64,000 nt of DNA from DYMC01 sp035406705 (GTDB lineage: Bacteria; Verrucomicrobiota; Lentisphaeria; Victivallales; GWF2-50-93). Of the stretch, positions 9,645-19,570 are shown one piece after another. How positions within the stretch are numbered: position 1 is the stretch's first letter; each line of letters opens with the position of its first letter. The stretch is from contig CAYRRM010000011.1 in NCBI GenBank assembly GCA_964426675.1, positions 12,049 through 76,048 on the forward strand, given 5' to 3'. The position numbers and the translations under genes were made by a program. Under the pieces are notes generated by a model, which saw only the letters and a list, made by a program, of their open reading frames with translations, did no database searches and was not told the DNA's origin.

Positions 9645-10817
9645 GTGACATTTTTGAAAAAACATTATGAAAAGATTATTCTGGTGTTTTTCCTGCTTGT
9701 ATTCATTATTACAATGATACAACTCATACTAATAGTGAGAAATTCAAGTAATATAAGTGTAGAAGATCTTAAATTTGAAACAAGGCCACCAGATTATCCT
9801 AAGATAGATCTTACGAAGTATGAATTAGCCGATATCTTCGCAAAAGAAAAGATGTGGAAAAAAATTTCATCAAGAAAACCTGACAGCTTAAATTATACAG
9901 ACCTCTTAGTCCCATATCATTCAGCCGTATGCCCTCACTGTAAAAATATTATTCCTATTGCTGACTTTAACGAAAATAAAAAATGTTCATTGTGTGGCGG
10001 AGTACTTACACCAATAGGACAGGAACAAATAGATACTGAAAAAGATAGTGATTCTGATGGTATTCCTGATGAAAAAGAAAAAGAACTTGGTCTTAATCCG
10101 AATAATCCCGCTGACGCAGATGAAGATATGGATAAGGATGGCTTTTCAAATATCTTTGAATATAAGCAGTCTACAAATCTGAAAGATCCTAAGTCCCATC
10201 CTCCTTTTGCAATGAGACTATTCGTCGAAAGTATAGATAGAAGAAAACTTCATTTTTTCCTCAAAAAAATAGTTAGGAAAGGTGGATCTAAGGAATCATG
10301 GGATATTTATACTGTTGAATGGAACTCAGATAAAGGAAAAATGGATGACAAATTTAGAAAAATTGGTTCAGATATATTAATAGATGGAACAATATATAAA
10401 ATTATTGATATTATACCTAAGGAAATTGAACATTTTGATTCAAGGACAAACACAAAAATACCTGAAGATGTAAGTCAAATAGTTATAAAAGCAGCAAAAG
10501 ATGATCCTATAACAGTAAACATGAAAAGTTATGCTTATGAAAATAAAGAAACTATCGTAATCTCTGATGCGTACACTAATCAGAAGTTCAAACTAATATT
10601 GAATGAAAATTTTTCTGTTCCTAATCCAGAAACAGGAGAAGAGGAAACTTACACGCTTACAAAGATAATAGACAGAGATGCTTTAAAAGTACAAATAATT
10701 GATGAAAAGAGCAAACAAGTTTTTGATATCGGGCCAGAGCCTACTCATAGAGTGAAACAGAAAGAAACATTTATTTCACCGGAAAACATAACAAATCCGG
10801 AAGAAATACCTTTTTAA
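9645..10817 (+). CDS. Amuc_1099-like pilus protein with zinc ribbon and calcium-binding TSP3-like repeats
   Basis: 390 residues, starting at a GTG with AGGAG 9 bases upstream. An N-terminal membrane helix (about 9-30) is followed by a zinc ribbon with Cys 96/99 (CPHC) and Cys 114/117 (CSLC), then Asp-rich thrombospondin-3-like loops (DTEKDSDSDGIPDEKEKELG and DEDMDKDGFSNIFEY, about 131-175) that in known proteins bind calcium. The rest is a beta-rich domain without recognised family motifs. It sits exactly where Amuc_1099 lies in the Akkermansia locus. TSP3-type loops often act as Ca-dependent spacers in periplasmic or surface proteins; here they may give the pilus base calcium dependence, which is inference. 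Confidence 0.65.
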   Translation: MTFLKKHYEKIILVFFLLVFIITMIQLILIVRNSSNISVEDLKFETRPPDYPKIDLTKYELADIFAKEKMWKKISSRKPDSLNYTDLLVPYHSAVCPHCKNIIPIADFNENKKCSLCGGVLTPIGQEQIDTEKDSDSDGIPDEKEKELGLNPNNPADADEDMDKDGFSNIFEYKQSTNLKDPKSHPPFAMRLFVESIDRRKLHFFLKKIVRKGGSKESWDIYTVEWNSDKGKMDDKFRKIGSDILIDGTIYKIIDIIPKEIEHFDSRTNTKIPEDVSQIVIKAAKDDPITVNMKSYAYENKETIVISDAYTNQKFKLILNENFSVPNPETGEEETYTLTKIIDRDALKVQIIDEKSKQVFDIGPEPTHRVKQKETFISPENITNPEEIPF

Positions 10818-10851
10818 CTAATAATAATATTTAGATATTTCGGAGGTAAAA

Positions 10852-13800
10852 ATGCCAGTCAAAATTTGTAAAACAGTATTGCAGGTTTTTCTTCTCTCAA
10901 CTTTTCCGTTTTTGCTTTCTTCTCAAGAAGGAGAGTTAAAACAGGAATCAACCACTGATGCCCTCAAAGTCGAAAAAAATGTCGTAAATAATGAGGTTTT
11001 TGTTTCTGAAGTACTTTCCAAAGAGGATACTGAAAGGATAAAACAATATGATGAAGCAATTGATAAATCTATACCCCGTTTAAAGGAGATTGATTCCCAA
11101 ATTTACTCAATAGTATCCGAATATGAGGAAGCAATCGCTAAGATACCAAAAAGTGTTTCCGTAGCAAAGGAAATTCTTTCAAAGTATAAGCCGCTTATTG
11201 AACAATTACATAAAGAGATGTCTATTCTGGCAGAAAAAAATAAATCTATCAGAATAGGAAATAGAACACCTGAAATGGCTGCTAAACAAGCTCAGAAATT
11301 AAAAGAAATCTTACAAGATATAAAAGCCCTTATTGAACCTTCTGATAATCAACTCGAACAAATACCTCGTCCCAAAATAGATCAGATATTAGAAGAAATT
11401 AAGGCGATTGTTACAACTGAAAATCCTGTAGAAGCTCCAACTGCTGAAAATCAATCAGTATTTGAGGAGGATATCACTAAATCCTTAGATGTGATAAATG
11501 AACTTTCAGGAGAAATAGAAAAAACTATTATTAAAGACCAATATGTTATTAATTACCTTGATCAGAAAAGAGAAGAAATGAAGAAACTTGCGTGGATCAA
11601 AGCTCTTAAAGCTTTTAATGATTGTATTGCAAATACGAATAACGCCGTAAAAGAAGCAGAGATAACACTCCATCCCCTCGCATCAGAAAATATCGAACAT
11701 CTCAAGATACGAATTATGGAAAGAGCTGTCCTTATTAGAAAGAAGATAGCAAGAATAATCTGGGAATATGCTGAGAAATCATTTGCTGAAAAACGTTTCA
11801 GCGAGGCAAAGGATAATTGGGATACATCGAGAAAAATGTTTGGTGATATATCTCTGGATATAGTAAAATTCCAGGAAAAACTTAATTTTAAATCTGCAAA
11901 ACTCGATCAAATTCAGAAAAATTGTGAAAAAGAAATTGAAATTATTGTTGGAAATGAAGAAAAATGTGAAAAAGAAATTGCTGCACTTGAATTTTCTGAA
12001 CAAACCTCTCTTAAAAATATAGATACTGGGAGAGAGCTCAGGCTTAATGATATTAATGTTAATCTAGCGCAGGCAGAAATCTACATCAAAAATGAAGAAT
12101 TTATGAAAGCTAGAGACTCTCTTGAAACTATTCTTATGAGAGATCCATATAATATAAAAGCAACAAGAATGTTAAAAAGTTTATACGAAAAAATCCACGA
12201 AGTTGGAAGAGTTAGAAGATATAATGAATATCTTGAAACACTCACAATCAGTGAATGGACATGGAATGAAGCCGTTTTGCCAAGGCCAGCGGATAAACCG
12301 GCTCCAGATCTTGTGACAAAACAAGCTGATAGAAGCTCAATATCAAGTAAGTTGAATGATATAATTATACCGCGGATAGAATTTGAAAATACCTCTATTA
12401 ATGCGGTTGTTCAATATCTAATCGCAGAAAGTAAAGAAAATGATACAAGTCCTGAACGGACAGGTGTGCCAATTCTATTACAACTTAACCCGGATCAAAT
12501 GTCTCAAATACCTCAAATTACGATGAGTCTTGATGATATGCCTATTGGAGAGATTATAAGATATATCTGTCAGTCTACAGGTTTAAAATATAGAGTTGAA
12601 GATAGAGCCGTTATTATTAGTACCGAAATTACAACTGTTATGGAAACGCGTTTCTTTAAGGTTCGAGCTGCTGTTATCAACACTATTGCCCCTGCAACTA
12701 CAGGAGAGGAAACTGACATGATGGGAGCTGATGCAGATCTTCTTGATACAACCGCTACATTCGATACAAATAAAGGCGCAACAAGGCCAGCATCTGTAAG
12801 TTCAGAGCAGCTAAAAACATACTTTACCGAACGTGGTGTTCCATTTACCGACCCTGATTCAACCATAGCTTATGATAGGCGTTCCGGGAAATTAATCGTT
12901 AAAAATACTCCTGAAAATTTGAGACGTCTTGAAACTTTACTTCGCGAAATTGATATTGAAACTCCACTTGTCCTCATTGAAGCAAAGTTTGTAGAACTTA
13001 CCCAAACTGATCTCGAAGAACTTGGTTTTGAATATTTATTCAGTAAAGATCCCAATGTTCCTGTCGGAGCTCAAACGGATACTTCAAGCTGGTGGGAAGT
13101 AGCTCAAAATGCTTCGACAATGAGAACTCTGGGGACTAACGCAAGTGGTATTTTGAGTCCTGTAAATGGTGCCGTAAGTTCCAGACTCATTAATAATCTC
13201 CAATGGCCAGCTAATTTTGGCCCAGAAGATAGATATAACCTATCTTTCTATCTGCATGCTTTGAATAGAAGTCAACAGGCTGATGTTCTCTCAGCTCCAA
13301 AGGTAATTGCTACAAGTGGTAGTGAAGCAGTAATAAGGATGGTTAGGGAGGAGTACTTCCCTGAATCGTGGTCTGAACCTGAAATCACTGTTACAGAAGA
13401 CGTATTCAGAGTAATACCATCTAAACCTGAGTTTGGTGAAGCAAAAGATCTTGGTATTAGATTTACTGTAACTCCTACTGTCAGTCCTAATAATTATACT
13501 ATCACCCTAAATCTTCATCCTGAAGTTGTGGAATTTACAGGTTGGTCAGACTACAGTTATACGTATGCTGTAGGACCTGCAACAGCAACTGGAACTCTTA
13601 TTATGCCGGAAATATCTCGTAGAGATGTTATATCCAATGTTAAAGTTTATGATGGGGAAACTCTTATTATAGGCGGAATGATAAGAGATGATGTATCATC
13701 CGTTGACGACAGAATTCCAGGTTTTGGCGATATCCCACTGTTGGGTAGATTGGCCAGAACAACGAATGAACAAAAAATAAAATGTAACCTGATTATCTTT

Positions 13801-13881
13801 ATTACAGCTCGACTTGTCAATCCTGATGGTATTCCAATCAGAGCAGGACAGACAAGAGGAACATTTGATTTTAGAAGATAA
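10852..13881 (+). CDS. Type IV pilus secretin, long form (Amuc_1098-like)
   Basis: 1009 residues, preceded by CGGAGG. Signal peptide (about 1-23, ending LLSSQ), then a long Glu/Lys-rich helical region with TPR-like ends (about 35-460), secretin N-domains (about 490-700; TMSLDDMPIGEIIRYICQST is an STN-type motif) and the C-terminal secretin barrel from VLIEAKFVEL at 704 to the end. The barrel shows VLSAPKVIATSGSEA, VYDGETLIIGGMI and FGDIPLLGRLARTT. It forms the outer-membrane channel for the pilus. A long helical N-terminal extension is typical of the Amuc_1098 family. A second secretin gene follows after 27 bases. Confidence 0.9.
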   Translation: MPVKICKTVLQVFLLSTFPFLLSSQEGELKQESTTDALKVEKNVVNNEVFVSEVLSKEDTERIKQYDEAIDKSIPRLKEIDSQIYSIVSEYEEAIAKIPKSVSVAKEILSKYKPLIEQLHKEMSILAEKNKSIRIGNRTPEMAAKQAQKLKEILQDIKALIEPSDNQLEQIPRPKIDQILEEIKAIVTTENPVEAPTAENQSVFEEDITKSLDVINELSGEIEKTIIKDQYVINYLDQKREEMKKLAWIKALKAFNDCIANTNNAVKEAEITLHPLASENIEHLKIRIMERAVLIRKKIARIIWEYAEKSFAEKRFSEAKDNWDTSRKMFGDISLDIVKFQEKLNFKSAKLDQIQKNCEKEIEIIVGNEEKCEKEIAALEFSEQTSLKNIDTGRELRLNDINVNLAQAEIYIKNEEFMKARDSLETILMRDPYNIKATRMLKSLYEKIHEVGRVRRYNEYLETLTISEWTWNEAVLPRPADKPAPDLVTKQADRSSISSKLNDIIIPRIEFENTSINAVVQYLIAESKENDTSPERTGVPILLQLNPDQMSQIPQITMSLDDMPIGEIIRYICQSTGLKYRVEDRAVIISTEITTVMETRFFKVRAAVINTIAPATTGEETDMMGADADLLDTTATFDTNKGATRPASVSSEQLKTYFTERGVPFTDPDSTIAYDRRSGKLIVKNTPENLRRLETLLREIDIETPLVLIEAKFVELTQTDLEELGFEYLFSKDPNVPVGAQTDTSSWWEVAQNASTMRTLGTNASGILSPVNGAVSSRLINNLQWPANFGPEDRYNLSFYLHALNRSQQADVLSAPKVIATSGSEAVIRMVREEYFPESWSEPEITVTEDVFRVIPSKPEFGEAKDLGIRFTVTPTVSPNNYTITLNLHPEVVEFTGWSDYSYTYAVGPATATGTLIMPEISRRDVISNVKVYDGETLIIGGMIRDDVSSVDDRIPGFGDIPLLGRLARTTNEQKIKCNLIIFITARLVNPDGIPIRAGQTRGTFDFRR

Positions 13882-13908
13882 CATAAATAATATAGGAGTT
13901 ATGATATT

Positions 13909-16251
13909 ATGAGTTTAAAAGTTAATTTATCAATCTGTATTTCATTTCTCTTTTCTATTCTGCTTACAGCTCAGGAATCCGTACAAAAAAATTGGGAACA
14001 GGATGTCAAATTTCAGTCAGATATCACTGTAGCAGAAAAATCAGCAAAAGAAAAAGAAGCTGATGATTTATTTGTGAAAGGCAGACAGGCTTACACAGAA
14101 GGTAAATACGAAGAGGCTGTAAAGGAATTCTTTATCCCCGCCAAAGAAATTTTGAAAACTATTTCAAACAATCCAATTATACCCCCAAAAATCCAACGTA
14201 TAGATCAGGCAATTTCAGATAGTTACTATTTTCTTGCCGAACAAAAAGCTGCTGAAGCAGAAAAAGCCGCAAAAAGCTCTCAATATGATGAGGCTATAAA
14301 ATTATGTAATGAAGCCATAATCATATATCCAGCAAATGAACAAAGATTTAGAGATCTCATTGAGAGATATGTTAGGATGAAAGAAGTTGTTGATTTCAGA
14401 GCAAAAACATCAGAAGAAATAGTAGATCCTAAAAAAGATGAAAGACTTTATAAAATAGATGTCCTTTATCAACAGGGGAAAAAATTATATGAAGACGGCC
14501 AATATGATAAAGCACGTGATAAGTTCGAAGAAATTCTATCAATAAATCCTTACCATTTGAAATCAGCTGAACAAATAAAAATTATAAACGCAAAAATGTA
14601 TGACGTAGCAAAAGAACGTCATAAAATGACAATTACCGAAAGAATGGCAGAGGCTGAATGGAAATATGTCCCACCTCTTGTTCCCAGAACATATGTCAGC
14701 GCTGAAGAGGTTTTAAAAGAGCCAACAGTAAAAAATCAAGAGACAAGTACTATCCAGAAAAAGTTAAATGAAATAATAATTGATAAAATAGATTTTGATG
14801 AAGTAACAATACAAGCAGCAATAAAATATCTTAAAATAAGAAGTAGAGAGAGGGATCCGGAAGGCAAAGGAGTTAATATTATACTCAGAATGTCAACCGG
14901 AGCTGAACTTACAAAGCCTACTGCTCCTGCTGAAGGGAACGCAGATGGTGGAGCAGAGCCTGCACCAACAACCCCTGCTACTGTCCCAACCATTACCATG
15001 CTTGTAGATAATATTCCGCTCGGCGAAGCAATACGATATATTTGTCGTGGAGCCAATCTTAAATATAGAATTGAAAAGTATGCCGTAGTGATAGCAACAC
15101 AAGAAATCCCTCTCGATGACCTTGAAACAAGAATTTATGCCCTTGAAACTGAAGCAATAGCAACTGTGGGTGGTGAAACAGGTCAAACCGGAGCAGATAC
15201 TACTGGATCATCTAATGCAGTTCAAGAATATTTTAGAAATAGAGGCATTCAATTTCCAGAAGGAGCAAGGATGGTTTTTGACGGCAGAATTAGTAGACTC
15301 ATTGCTACTAATACACCAGATAATCTCGCTAAAATTGAAGAAATTATTCAGGAAATCAATGTAGTCGATCCACAGGTTCTTATTGAAGCAAAATTCGTAG
15401 AAATTGCTGAAGCTGATGTGGATTCTCTCGGCTTTGAATGGTTAATACAAAGGCCAAGTGGGCAAACAAATCCTCCTATTGGAGAAGATTCTTTTACATT
15501 CGATCAAAATGACCCCCTAATGAGATTCTCCGACGATCTCACAACAACATGGAGTGGTGGAAACGATGTGCTTTTGAATGTTACTCATCATGATTCTCAG
15601 GGTGTTACGTATCAAGCAATTCTTCATGCCTTAAATGCTTCAAATAAATCGGAAGTACTTTCAACTCCACGAGTCACAACAATGAATGGTCAAGAAGCTA
15701 CAATCAGAATGACTACAGAGCGATACTTCCCTGAATCCTGGACAGAGGCGTCTATCACGGATACAGGAACCCTTGTATATGCAGTTCCGTCAATCCCCGA
15801 ATTTGGTGATCCGGTTGAACTAGGTGTATCTTTAACAGTAACTCCTACCGTTGATGCAGATAAATATACCATTGGACTTCAGATGATACCAACAGTACAA
15901 ACTCATATTGGCTGGACAGATTATAGCTACGTAATACCGAGTTCAGTAGGAAATATAACAAATAATATTCAAATGCCTATATTTGAATTGCGTACGATCG
16001 AAACACAAATGACAATTTATGATGGAGAAACTGTCGTTATGGGAGGTGCTATCAAGGATGAGTCTGGAGTTACAGACGATAGAATTCCTATGCTCGGTGA
16101 TATACCTCTGCTTGGTAGGCTGTTCCGTTCAAAAACAGAAAATAGGGATAAACGCAATCTGCTCATCTTTGTAACAGTCAGATTGGTTAATCCTGATGGT
16201 TCTCCTCTCCGTGAACGTGAAGTAAGAGGATTGCCTCCATTTAGAAGATAA
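13909..16251 (+). CDS. Second type IV pilus secretin, shorter form
   Basis: 780 residues, preceded by TAGGAG. Signal peptide (ending LLTAQ), TPR units (about 48-80 and 185-230; VLYQQGKKLYEDGQYDKARD), an STN-type N-domain (TMLVDNIPLGEAIRYICRGA) and a secretin barrel from VLIEAKFVEIAEAD at 490, closing with YDGETVVMGGAIKDE, LGDIPLLGRLFRSK and LLIFVTVRLVNPDG. It is a paralogue of the preceding secretin: the C-terminal halves align block for block (YFPESW, RIP.LGDIPLLGRL, RLVNPDG), but the long helical N terminus is reduced. Two secretins in one operon could form a mixed ring, alternative channels or serve different pili. No clear terminator follows. Confidence 0.9.
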   Translation: MSLKVNLSICISFLFSILLTAQESVQKNWEQDVKFQSDITVAEKSAKEKEADDLFVKGRQAYTEGKYEEAVKEFFIPAKEILKTISNNPIIPPKIQRIDQAISDSYYFLAEQKAAEAEKAAKSSQYDEAIKLCNEAIIIYPANEQRFRDLIERYVRMKEVVDFRAKTSEEIVDPKKDERLYKIDVLYQQGKKLYEDGQYDKARDKFEEILSINPYHLKSAEQIKIINAKMYDVAKERHKMTITERMAEAEWKYVPPLVPRTYVSAEEVLKEPTVKNQETSTIQKKLNEIIIDKIDFDEVTIQAAIKYLKIRSRERDPEGKGVNIILRMSTGAELTKPTAPAEGNADGGAEPAPTTPATVPTITMLVDNIPLGEAIRYICRGANLKYRIEKYAVVIATQEIPLDDLETRIYALETEAIATVGGETGQTGADTTGSSNAVQEYFRNRGIQFPEGARMVFDGRISRLIATNTPDNLAKIEEIIQEINVVDPQVLIEAKFVEIAEADVDSLGFEWLIQRPSGQTNPPIGEDSFTFDQNDPLMRFSDDLTTTWSGGNDVLLNVTHHDSQGVTYQAILHALNASNKSEVLSTPRVTTMNGQEATIRMTTERYFPESWTEASITDTGTLVYAVPSIPEFGDPVELGVSLTVTPTVDADKYTIGLQMIPTVQTHIGWTDYSYVIPSSVGNITNNIQMPIFELRTIETQMTIYDGETVVMGGAIKDESGVTDDRIPMLGDIPLLGRLFRSKTENRDKRNLLIFVTVRLVNPDGSPLREREVRGLPPFRR

Positions 16252-16408
16252 TAAAGTTCTTTTAGTGAGTAATAAACGACTTATACTTTCTTAGAAAAAA
16301 TATAAGCAGAATTTCATCTCCCGTCGGGCTTTGTTTGTTTAATTTTACATGTATATTAGTGTTATTTTTCTAAAAATAAGCAAAAAACAGGTTTTAAATT
16401 AATAAGTT

Positions 16409-17668
16409 ATGAAAACAAAAGCTGTTAGATTATATGGGAAAAGAGATCTTAGACTTGAAGAGTTTGAACTTCCCCCTCTAAAAGATGGAGAAATTCTCGC
16501 AAAGGTCATAACTGATAGTCTGTGTATGTCTTCGTACAAGGCAGCAGAGCAAGGAGAAGCTCATAAAAGGATTCCCAAAAATGTTTCCAAAAATCCAGTA
16601 ATTATAGGTCATGAATTTTGTGGTGAAATAGTTGAAGTAGGCAAAAAGTGGAAGAATAAATTTATTCCAGGCCAAAAATTTACTATTCAACCTGCCTTAA
16701 ACTATAAAGGAAGTTTAGACGCTCCAGGTTATTCCTTCCAGTTTATAGGAGGTGATGCAACTTACATCATAATTCCAGAAGAAGTAATGACGCAGGATTG
16801 TCTACTCCAGTATGAAGGTGACGCATTTTTTCTCGGTTCTCTAGCTGAGCCAATGTCATGCATCATAGGCGCTTTTCATGCAAGTTATCATACCAGACCA
16901 GGTTCATATACACATATAATGGACATAGTTCCAGGAGGAAATCTTGCGATTTTAGCAGGAACCGGTCCGATGGGACTTGGCGCAATTGATTATGCAATAC
17001 ATAGAGAACTCAAACCATCTCTGGTTGTTGTAACTGATATAGATGAAGCAAGATTAAAGAGGGCTAAATCTTTATTTCCACCTGAAGAAGATTCAAAGAA
17101 TGGAATAAAATTAATTTATATTAATACTGCAAAATCTGACCCCGTTCAGGAAATTCTTAGGGCATCACAGGAAAAAATGTTTAATGACGTATTCGTCTTT
17201 GCTCCGGTGAAAGAACTTATAGAACAAGCCGACAAAATATTGGCAAGAGATGGATGTCTTAATTTCTTCGCAGGACCTACCAATACCGAATTTTCGGCTT
17301 TACTCAACTTTTATAATGTACACTATCAGGGAACCCACATTGTCGGTACAAGTGGAGGGAATACTGACGACATGAGGGAAGCCCTTGAATTAATGGCAAA
17401 GAAAAAAATTAACCCAGCCTCAATGGTTACACATATAGGCGGGCTTGATGCTGTAATAAATACCACTCTCAATCTCCCAAAAATATCAGGAGGTAAAAAA
17501 CTAATTTATACAAATATTTCGATGCCGTTGACGGCAATTTCAGATTTTGAAAAATTAGCCGAAGATTCCGATTTGTTCAAGGGCTTATCTGAAATCTGCA
17601 AAAATAATAATAACCTCTGGTGCCCTGAGGCCGAAAAATTCCTCTTAAAAAACGCTAAAAGCATATAA
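16409..17668 (+). CDS. Zinc-dependent medium-chain dehydrogenase, L-sorbose-1-phosphate reductase-like
   Basis: 419 residues. The medium-chain dehydrogenase pattern is clear: zinc-site region GHEFCGEIVEVG, a catalytic-domain segment LAEPMSCIIGAFHASYH, the Rossmann loop LAGTGPMGLGAIDYA with an acidic end of strand 2 (VVVTDIDEARLKRA), and HIVGTSGGNTDDMREALELM. The sequence resembles from memory the SorE group (L-sorbose-1-phosphate reductase) more than ordinary alcohol dehydrogenases, so the substrate is probably a sugar phosphate or polyol. No transporter or sugar kinase is adjacent. It begins 157 bases after the pilus operon and lies 6 bases before murF. Confidence 0.75.
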   Translation: MKTKAVRLYGKRDLRLEEFELPPLKDGEILAKVITDSLCMSSYKAAEQGEAHKRIPKNVSKNPVIIGHEFCGEIVEVGKKWKNKFIPGQKFTIQPALNYKGSLDAPGYSFQFIGGDATYIIIPEEVMTQDCLLQYEGDAFFLGSLAEPMSCIIGAFHASYHTRPGSYTHIMDIVPGGNLAILAGTGPMGLGAIDYAIHRELKPSLVVVTDIDEARLKRAKSLFPPEEDSKNGIKLIYINTAKSDPVQEILRASQEKMFNDVFVFAPVKELIEQADKILARDGCLNFFAGPTNTEFSALLNFYNVHYQGTHIVGTSGGNTDDMREALELMAKKKINPASMVTHIGGLDAVINTTLNLPKISGGKKLIYTNISMPLTAISDFEKLAEDSDLFKGLSEICKNNNNLWCPEAEKFLLKNAKSI

Positions 17669-17674
17669 TAATCA

Positions 17675-19075
17675 ATGCTCCTTAAAAGCGAAGAAATATC
17701 TCACATCCTACAGGGGAAATGGTCAAACCCAAAATCATTACCACAATATTTTGATTCTTCTAAAATATTTATAGATTCAAGAAAAATATCAAAAGATTCT
17801 CTTTTTATTGCATTAAAAGGAGAAAAGTTTGATGGACATGATTTTATTGATAACGCCATTAACGCCGGTGCCTCAGCTATTTGTATTTCAAACACAAAAA
17901 AAGTCTCAAGAAATATCACAGTGCCAGTAATTGTAGTAAGTGATACTTCAGAGGCTTATAGAAAAATAGCTCTGCTAAATAGAAAAAAATCACAAGCTAA
18001 AATAGTTGCAATTACAGGAACTTGTGGAAAGACATCAACAAAAGACTTTTTACATAGAATTATATCTTTTACTTTCGGAGAAAATACTGTTTTAGGCACA
18101 GCAGGAAATACTAATAACCTTATCGGTGTTCCACAAAATTTACTGAACCTTAATGAAAATCATAAATTCGCAGTTATCGAAATGGGAACTAATCATTTTG
18201 GTGAAATAGAAGAGCTAAGCCTTTGCACTGAACCTGATATTGCAATAATCACTTCAATAGGTAGAGGGCATCTTGAATTTCTTAAAAATGTAGAAGGTGT
18301 TGCAAGAGAAAAAAGTTGCATATTTAAAGGACTTCGTAAAAATGGAATTGCAATAATTCCACAAGATTGCGAATTTCGCAATATACTCTTGAAAGAGGCC
18401 CAAAAATATGCCTCAAAAATACTCTCTTTTTCAACAAATAAAAACGCTAAGGCAGATATCACAGCTAATTGTCTGGAAAATTCTATTGATGGAACTAAAT
18501 TTAAAATTTTTCTTAAAGATTTTCATCCCCAAAAAATTTCTTTGCCTATCCCGGGAGTTCACCAGATTTCAAATGCGATTGCTGCAATATTAGCTGCTGT
18601 TGAACTCGGTATCCCAATTGCTTCCGCTATTTCTGCTCTCCAATCTGCAAGTATATCCGGAATGAGAATGAGAAAAAAATCTATTTGCGGAATTACCTTC
18701 ATAAATGATGCTTATAATTCAAATCCACAGAGTGCAATTGCCGCATTAAATTGTTTATCTGAAATTTACCGGGATAAATCAAATTTAATTATTTTTATTG
18801 GAGATATGCTCGAATTAGGAAGTGATTCAGTCAAAATGCATATAGAAGTCGTTTCTCATGCTGTAAAACTTTTTCCGGAATCCCAAATCATAACCGTTGG
18901 AAAGTTTATGAACGAAGCTCTGAAGACACTTAAAAATCAAAAAATCAAAAACTTCAAAAACTCTATTGAGGCTGCGAAATTCGCAAAAAATATAATTAAA
19001 AAAGATCAAATTGTATTTTTGAAAGGTTCTCGTGGCATGGCTATGGAAGAAATAGAAAAAGCTTTTGAAGAATAA
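17675..19075 (+). CDS. murF: MurF, UDP-MurNAc-tripeptide:D-Ala-D-Ala ligase
   Basis: 466 residues, normal for the family. It adds D-Ala-D-Ala to UDP-MurNAc-tripeptide in the cytoplasm, the last soluble step of peptidoglycan precursor synthesis. The N-terminal substrate domain has DSRKISKDSLFIALKGEKFDG. The ATP loop is ITGTCGKTSTKDF (about 113-125), followed by the central GTAGNTNNLIGVP and AVIEMGTNHFGEIEEL. The C-terminal ligase domain has FINDAYNSNPQSAIAAL and IGDMLELG. It carries two copies of the TGCGANNNTCGCA palindrome (18368 and 18973). The other mur genes are not in the window. Confidence 0.93.
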   Translation: MLLKSEEISHILQGKWSNPKSLPQYFDSSKIFIDSRKISKDSLFIALKGEKFDGHDFIDNAINAGASAICISNTKKVSRNITVPVIVVSDTSEAYRKIALLNRKKSQAKIVAITGTCGKTSTKDFLHRIISFTFGENTVLGTAGNTNNLIGVPQNLLNLNENHKFAVIEMGTNHFGEIEELSLCTEPDIAIITSIGRGHLEFLKNVEGVAREKSCIFKGLRKNGIAIIPQDCEFRNILLKEAQKYASKILSFSTNKNAKADITANCLENSIDGTKFKIFLKDFHPQKISLPIPGVHQISNAIAAILAAVELGIPIASAISALQSASISGMRMRKKSICGITFINDAYNSNPQSAIAALNCLSEIYRDKSNLIIFIGDMLELGSDSVKMHIEVVSHAVKLFPESQIITVGKFMNEALKTLKNQKIKNFKNSIEAAKFAKNIIKKDQIVFLKGSRGMAMEEIEKAFEE

Positions 19076-19108
19076 TCTTAATTATTCAATGAAATATTAC
19101 TGTTTGAA

Positions 19109-19570
19109 TTATCCACTAAAAGGTCTTGATAAAATGTCTCGCATCTTTTCAAAAAATCCTTTATTTCTTTCACGATAATCAAGAAGGTGATTTGACATTT
19201 TTTTATCCATTACTTTTATGTGTTTTAAGAACCATTCAACAAGCATGTAATTAAAACGCGTAATCACATTTTTAGAAGGTTCTTTTTGGTCTTTTAACAT
19301 TGACTCCATTAAAGTCAGTTGTTCTTTGAAATAACGATGTGCTGATATATGTTCCTTATATAGAGAATATTCTGATTCAATCATCAAATCTTCTTCAAGT
19401 GTAAAGTGATATCTTATGTAGCTCTTAAGCAAGTTTATTGTTATCGGGAGTTTCTCTGCTTCCTTTCCCTCAACAGCGAGTTCAAGAAGAGCATTCATCA
19501 GTTCAAAAAACTTTTTATGCTGATAATCTATCTCGTTAATACCGGTTTCTATGTCTTTAGTCCATTCCAT
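19109..19570 (-). CDS. Bacteriohemerythrin
   Basis: 153 residues forming a four-helix di-iron, O2-binding hemerythrin domain. Ligand motifs are in order: DYQHKKFFELM, RYHFTLEEDLM (HxxxE), EHISAHRYF and WFLKHIKVMDKKM (HxxxxD). Such single-domain proteins store or sense oxygen. The start ATG shares one base with the stop of the upstream AlbA_2 gene (TAATG), so the two are translationally coupled. A second, diverged hemerythrin lies at 23271-23687. The gene is convergent with murF. Confidence 0.9.
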   Translation of the reverse strand: MEWTKDIETGINEIDYQHKKFFELMNALLELAVEGKEAEKLPITINLLKSYIRYHFTLEEDLMIESEYSLYKEHISAHRYFKEQLTLMESMLKDQKEPSKNVITRFNYMLVEWFLKHIKVMDKKMSNHLLDYRERNKGFFEKMRDILSRPFSG

